DNA from: Promethearchaeota archaeon
Lineage (GTDB): Archaea > Asgardarchaeota > Lokiarchaeia > Sigyniarchaeales > SOKP01
Direction of reading: 5' to 3'
DNA length: 17,912 nt
Assembly: GCA_030615235.1 (NCBI GenBank)
Contig: JAUWZR010000022.1
Coordinates: 1-17,912, forward strand
The notes under the pieces were generated by a model. It searched no databases and was not told the origin of the DNA. It saw only the letters and a list, made by a program, of their open reading frames with translations. The translations under genes and the position numbers were made by a program. Of this stretch, positions 15,462 to 17,912 are shown piece by piece. Within the stretch, counting starts at the first letter, position 1, and every line of letters begins with the position of its first letter.

Positions 15462-16319
15462 TTAACTTAAAATCTTATTAATTTTATTTCCAAGAACTTC
15501 AGGTAATTCTCCAAGGTAGGAGTTAAAATCACAAATTAGCAGATAAAGGTAAGGTTCAAATAGCCCCTCAATGGTGGGTCCCACATTTGATTTATAGATG
15601 TAAACCCAAATCTCCTCGCCATCGTGAGTAGATTGTCGATACACCCAATTTAAAGGGGGAATTTCAGGAATGTTTCCTATGTTTCTTAAAATCCCGTGGA
15701 CATCCTCAAGCGAGTATTTTTTCCCTACTATCATAATAGGTGAAAGATCGAAAGATGTAATACAAATTTCGCGTAAGCCATAATTTTTCATTTCTTTTAG
15801 GAAATCGCTTATTAAACGTTTTAATTGGGTTTTATGCTCGCCTATGTGGGATCTGGCATCAAAATCAGTCAAAATATTGTAGATTTTTTCTTCTTGAACG
15901 GGTAATATCTCGATAGCAGATTCCAAAGGGATTTTATATGTAATGAGCGAATCGTAAATCAGCTTAATTTTTGCGTAAACTGATTTATGAAATAGATACG
16001 ACTCTGTTTGACATGTGATTAAAACATCTCCTAAAAATTTAGGTTTGTCTTTTTCAAAGTCTAATGATTCGTCAGAATTAAATTCAAGTATATGAATATT
16101 CTTAGACATCGCTCGTGCGAATTTAAATAATGCTGAAACTAACCCCGCATTTAATTCGAAAGAATCAGATACATCAAAATCAGATTTAGGTTTTAGTTCT
16201 TCGTTCGAAAAATCAAAAAATCGCAAATATAATTTGATGCCGTTTGGAACTTTTTTTACAACCAAGTTATAATAGGGAAATCCATTACCTGTAATAACCG
16301 AAAAATTATAGATAGTCAA
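15462..16319 (-). CDS. Longin/roadblock-like protein, probably two domains
   Basis: The 285-residue protein is soluble. Its N-terminal part (about 1-150) follows the longin-like order: strand MTIYNFSVITGNGFPYYNLV with the 'G-x-P' turn, then GLVSALFKFARAMSKNI (59-75), strands to about 108 (FLGDVLITCQTES), then the helix KSVYAKIKLIYDSLI (112-126). The GLVSALFKFA helix resembles LVSGFLSAISSF in the tail of the giant surface protein. The second half (about 160-285) begins with a helix and the strand ICITSFDLSPIMIVGKKY, a roadblock-like 'strand-D-x-x-P-I' start, so a second related domain is likely. The start is TTG at 16319: there is no ATG before residue 71, the domain would be cut by later starts, and an in-frame TAA lies at 16332-16334. 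AT-rich TATA-like sequence precedes it at about 16345-16375. In Asgard archaea these folds bind or regulate small GTPases; no GTPase gene is in the window. Confidence 0.65.
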   Translation of the reverse strand: MTIYNFSVITGNGFPYYNLVVKKVPNGIKLYLRFFDFSNEELKPKSDFDVSDSFELNAGLVSALFKFARAMSKNIHILEFNSDESLDFEKDKPKFLGDVLITCQTESYLFHKSVYAKIKLIYDSLITYKIPLESAIEILPVQEEKIYNILTDFDARSHIGEHKTQLKRLISDFLKEMKNYGLREICITSFDLSPIMIVGKKYSLEDVHGILRNIGNIPEIPPLNWVYRQSTHDGEEIWVYIYKSNVGPTIEGLFEPYLYLLICDFNSYLGELPEVLGNKINKILS

Positions 16320-16474
16320 CTTCTTTGACAGTTATGTGAAAAAGGATAATTATATTAATATAATATAGTATAAAAATATGATTTTAAATAGTTTTAGTAG
16401 GATTTTACAGTTAATAGTGAAATCTAATTAAATGGAATTAAATTGAGTTCAGTAGTATTTTTATTATAATTTCA

Positions 16475-16482
16475 TTTATATA
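16475..16482 (+). promoter_or_regulatory. TATA box of the RCK-domain gene; leaderless start
   Basis: TTTATATA is centred about 26 bp before the ATG at 16505, so the predicted transcript starts at the start codon. No Shine-Dalgarno site is present. The rest of the 185-bp divergent spacer is AT-rich, with alternating TA/AT runs around 16345-16380 that probably hold the promoter of the longin-like gene. Confidence 0.55.
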
Positions 16483-16504
16483 TTACTGTGATTTATCTAT
16501 TTTT

Positions 16505-17665
16505 ATGGGCATTTTAAACTCATTAATTAATTTTGAACTTAAACTTAAACAATACAAATTGCAATTCGTATTTCTTTTCTTATTTTGGTTTGCGGGCTTT
16601 ATTTTCTTTCTTTTTACAGTACCAGGCTCGAATTTTGGCGAATTAGTCTTATATTCTTTAACTGTGCGTTCCCCCTTAAATGCAGGAGATTTTGCTAATT
16701 TTTACTCCTTAATTTGGCCAATTTTATTAGAAGTAATTGTTTTTGGCTTCATCATGGGAGAATTATTAGAGAAATACAATCCTGTTTTAACTAGTAGAAT
16801 CCTTGCTAAGCACCAACGCAACCATACTGTTATCATTGGTTATCATCATTTATCGGAGCGGATTATAGAATATTGTATTGCTAACAAAGAATCCTTTTGT
16901 ATTATCGAAGACAATGACGAGTTAGTAGAAGATTTAATCAATGCCGGCTGCCCAGTAGTTGTCGGTGACGCTACAGAGACAACCAACCTTGTGTTTGCAA
17001 ATGTAAAGCGAGCAAAAGAAGTTTTTATTTGTATTGATGATGCTAGAATTGGTATAATCTGTACGGAAAAAATTCGCAAAGTTAACAACGAATGCCCTAT
17101 TTACGTACGCGCTTTTAAGGATCACGTACGAGAGTATCTCAAACAACCCCCCTTAAGCGCAATTCCTTTTTCCACCTCAAAATGGGCATTAGATGGCGTC
17201 CGTGAGTGGATCAAAGGTAAGAAAGGGAACGCACTTGTAATAGGACGAGATAACTTGACTCATCGAATTGCTTACAACATTTCTTTACAACCTGAAAAGG
17301 AAGTATTCCTTTTTGATGACAAGCACGATGGCATCGAATTTCCGGTAAATGAGCGTCTACATATTATTAATGAATTTGCTTGTTTTTTAAGTGATCTACA
17401 AGCTCATATAAATTTGGAAGATATTACTCAAGCATTTATCTGTTGGAAGCGGGAATCAGAGTTTGATGAATCTCTTTATCTAACATCCAAACTAAGTTTA
17501 CGATATCCTCATATTGAGATATTTGTAAGAATATTCGATGAAGAACTAATAGACTTGGTGGAAAACTACAAAGCAAAAACTTTTTCGACTTCTTCTAATG
17601 CATTTAAGATGCTCCAAAAACTAGTCCCCCCAGACTCAGCAATTGCCTTTAAAAATGATGATTGA
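16505..17665 (+). CDS. Two-helix channel-like protein with two RCK (TrkA-N-like) domains and a degenerate pore
   Basis: The 386-residue protein has the plan of a two-helix potassium channel. TM1 is at about 18-39, a re-entrant stretch at 44-64, TM2 at about 66-88. RCK/TrkA-N domains follow at about 107-235 and 242-360. The first RCK keeps strand HTVIIGY, the acidic end of strand 2 (CIIEDND, 132-138) and VVVGDATETTNL (151-162). The Gly-rich loop, usually G-x-G-x-x-G, reads G-Y-H-H-L-S (112-117). The second reads VIGRDNLTHRI at 245-255, also lacking the motif. Where K+ channels have T-V-G-Y-G or T-x-G-F-G, this has SLTVRSPLNAGDF (51-63): only 'T-V' and 'G-D' survive and an Arg sits in the filter. 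It is therefore unlikely to be an ordinary K+ channel. Altered ion selectivity, or a non-conducting sensor tied to nucleotide or ion levels, are the options. Confidence 0.75.
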   Translation: MGILNSLINFELKLKQYKLQFVFLFLFWFAGFIFFLFTVPGSNFGELVLYSLTVRSPLNAGDFANFYSLIWPILLEVIVFGFIMGELLEKYNPVLTSRILAKHQRNHTVIIGYHHLSERIIEYCIANKESFCIIEDNDELVEDLINAGCPVVVGDATETTNLVFANVKRAKEVFICIDDARIGIICTEKIRKVNNECPIYVRAFKDHVREYLKQPPLSAIPFSTSKWALDGVREWIKGKKGNALVIGRDNLTHRIAYNISLQPEKEVFLFDDKHDGIEFPVNERLHIINEFACFLSDLQAHINLEDITQAFICWKRESEFDESLYLTSKLSLRYPHIEIFVRIFDEELIDLVENYKAKTFSTSSNAFKMLQKLVPPDSAIAFKNDD

Positions 17666-17674
17666 TCAAATTAA

Positions 17675-17692
17675 AATTTTCGAAAGAAAATT
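17675..17692 (+). terminator. GAAA-loop hairpin after the RCK-domain gene
   Basis: AATTTTC, GAAA, GAAAATT is a perfect 7-bp stem closed by a GNRA tetraloop, starting 9 nt after the stop codon. The loop type makes it stable despite the AT-rich stem. No T-run follows directly, so it may protect the 3' end rather than terminate. Confidence 0.4.
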
Positions 17693-17728
17693 CTCTTGAA
17701 GCTGGGAAATTAATTTAGAGATGGCGAA

Positions 17729-17767
17729 AATTTAAAAGAAAAAACTAAAAATTTCTTTCTTTAAATT
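17729..17767. terminator. Bidirectional terminator between convergent genes
   Basis: AATTTAAA (17729-17736) and TTTAAATT (17760-17767) are perfect 8-bp arms in the convergent gap, with A-rich sequence between them and T-rich sequence towards the right arm. It could end transcripts from both sides. Confidence 0.4.
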
Positions 17768-17777
17768 GTTTCTATTG

Positions 17778-17912
17778 TTATTCTTCACTTAGTTCGTGTA
17801 GTTGTGTGCCACAAGCTTCACAATATGCGACAGAGCCTAACATAATTTGTTTAACGAGATCAATGGGTATATTTCCTTCACATTCTGGGCAAGTTTGAGG
17901 ATTTACGGCATT
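17778..17912 (-). CDS. Zinc-ribbon protein, C-terminal part (5' end outside window)
   Basis: I read 44 codons plus a TAA from the window edge on the reverse strand. They contain TCPECEGNIP and, 23 residues after the first Cys, YCEACGTQL: two CxxC knuckles of a zinc ribbon, ending in an acidic tail (LHELSEE). The spacing of about 19 residues between the CxxC pairs is typical of zinc ribbons in archaeal DNA/RNA-associated and regulatory proteins. The rest of the protein lies beyond the window, so its role cannot be named. It is convergent with the RCK-domain gene. Confidence 0.7.
   Translation of the reverse strand, partial: NAVNPQTCPECEGNIPIDLVKQIMLGSVAYCEACGTQLHELSEE

Noticed and set aside
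16340..16385. A possible origin or satellite in the TA/AT-alternating stretch.
   Set aside because: It is short, has no repeated unit beyond TA-rich words and is better explained as the overlapping promoter of the TTG-started gene.

Overview
The window is AT-rich DNA that most resembles an Asgard archaeon, probably of the Lokiarchaeia or a relative. This is an inference. It rests on archaeal TATA-like boxes 25-31 bp upstream of start codons (several genes look leaderless), abundant Asn-X-Ser/Thr-rich secreted proteins held by one C-terminal membrane helix, EF-hand-like Ca-binding surface proteins, and two genes with longin/roadblock-like cytosolic domains, a fold expanded in Asgard genomes. 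There are no rRNA or tRNA genes, no CRISPR array, no transposase and no phage genes.

Layout. Positions 1-1233 (minus) hold an incomplete secreted protein with a C-terminal membrane helix. A leaderless IT-superfamily (ArsB/NhaD/SLC13-like) transporter lies divergent to it at 1444-2739. Positions 2895-8675 (minus) encode a 1926-residue type-I-like membrane protein: signal segment, about 1540 extracellular residues ending in Ig/Big-like modules, one membrane helix, then a cytosolic longin/roadblock-like domain and a second unknown alpha/beta domain. Positions 8697-8945 are non-coding and hold a 12-bp perfect palindrome and a possible structured RNA. Next come the C-terminal part of an NmrA-like NAD(P)-binding protein (8946-9323, minus), a divergent four-helix membrane protein (9471-9869), a DUF362 protein (9906-10799, minus) and a DUF3303-like small protein (10895-11206, minus).

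Positions 11366-14668 (minus) hold a compact module of two tandem paralogues, each with two Ca-binding loops and one membrane helix. The promoter-distal copy has an extra cytosolic domain of about 105 residues and is followed after 8 nt by a gene for a protein with three winged-helix-like segments. Just beyond that regulator gene, three perfect inverted repeats with near-helical spacing sit in the promoter of the DUF3303-like gene. A 453-bp spacer follows, then a small unknown protein (15122-15427), a longin-like protein (15462-16319, minus), a two-helix channel-like protein with two RCK-like domains but no recognisable K+ selectivity filter (16505-17665), and the C-terminus of a zinc-ribbon protein (17778-17912, minus).

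Working together (inference): the window is rich in parts for sensing at the cell surface. Two proteins join a large exterior to a cytosolic domain, one to a small-GTPase-platform-type fold and one next to a DNA-binding regulator. The two most testable ideas are a receptor plus winged-helix regulator pair acting on the palindromes at 11247-11320, and a giant surface protein coupled to Asgard small GTPases through its longin-like tail.
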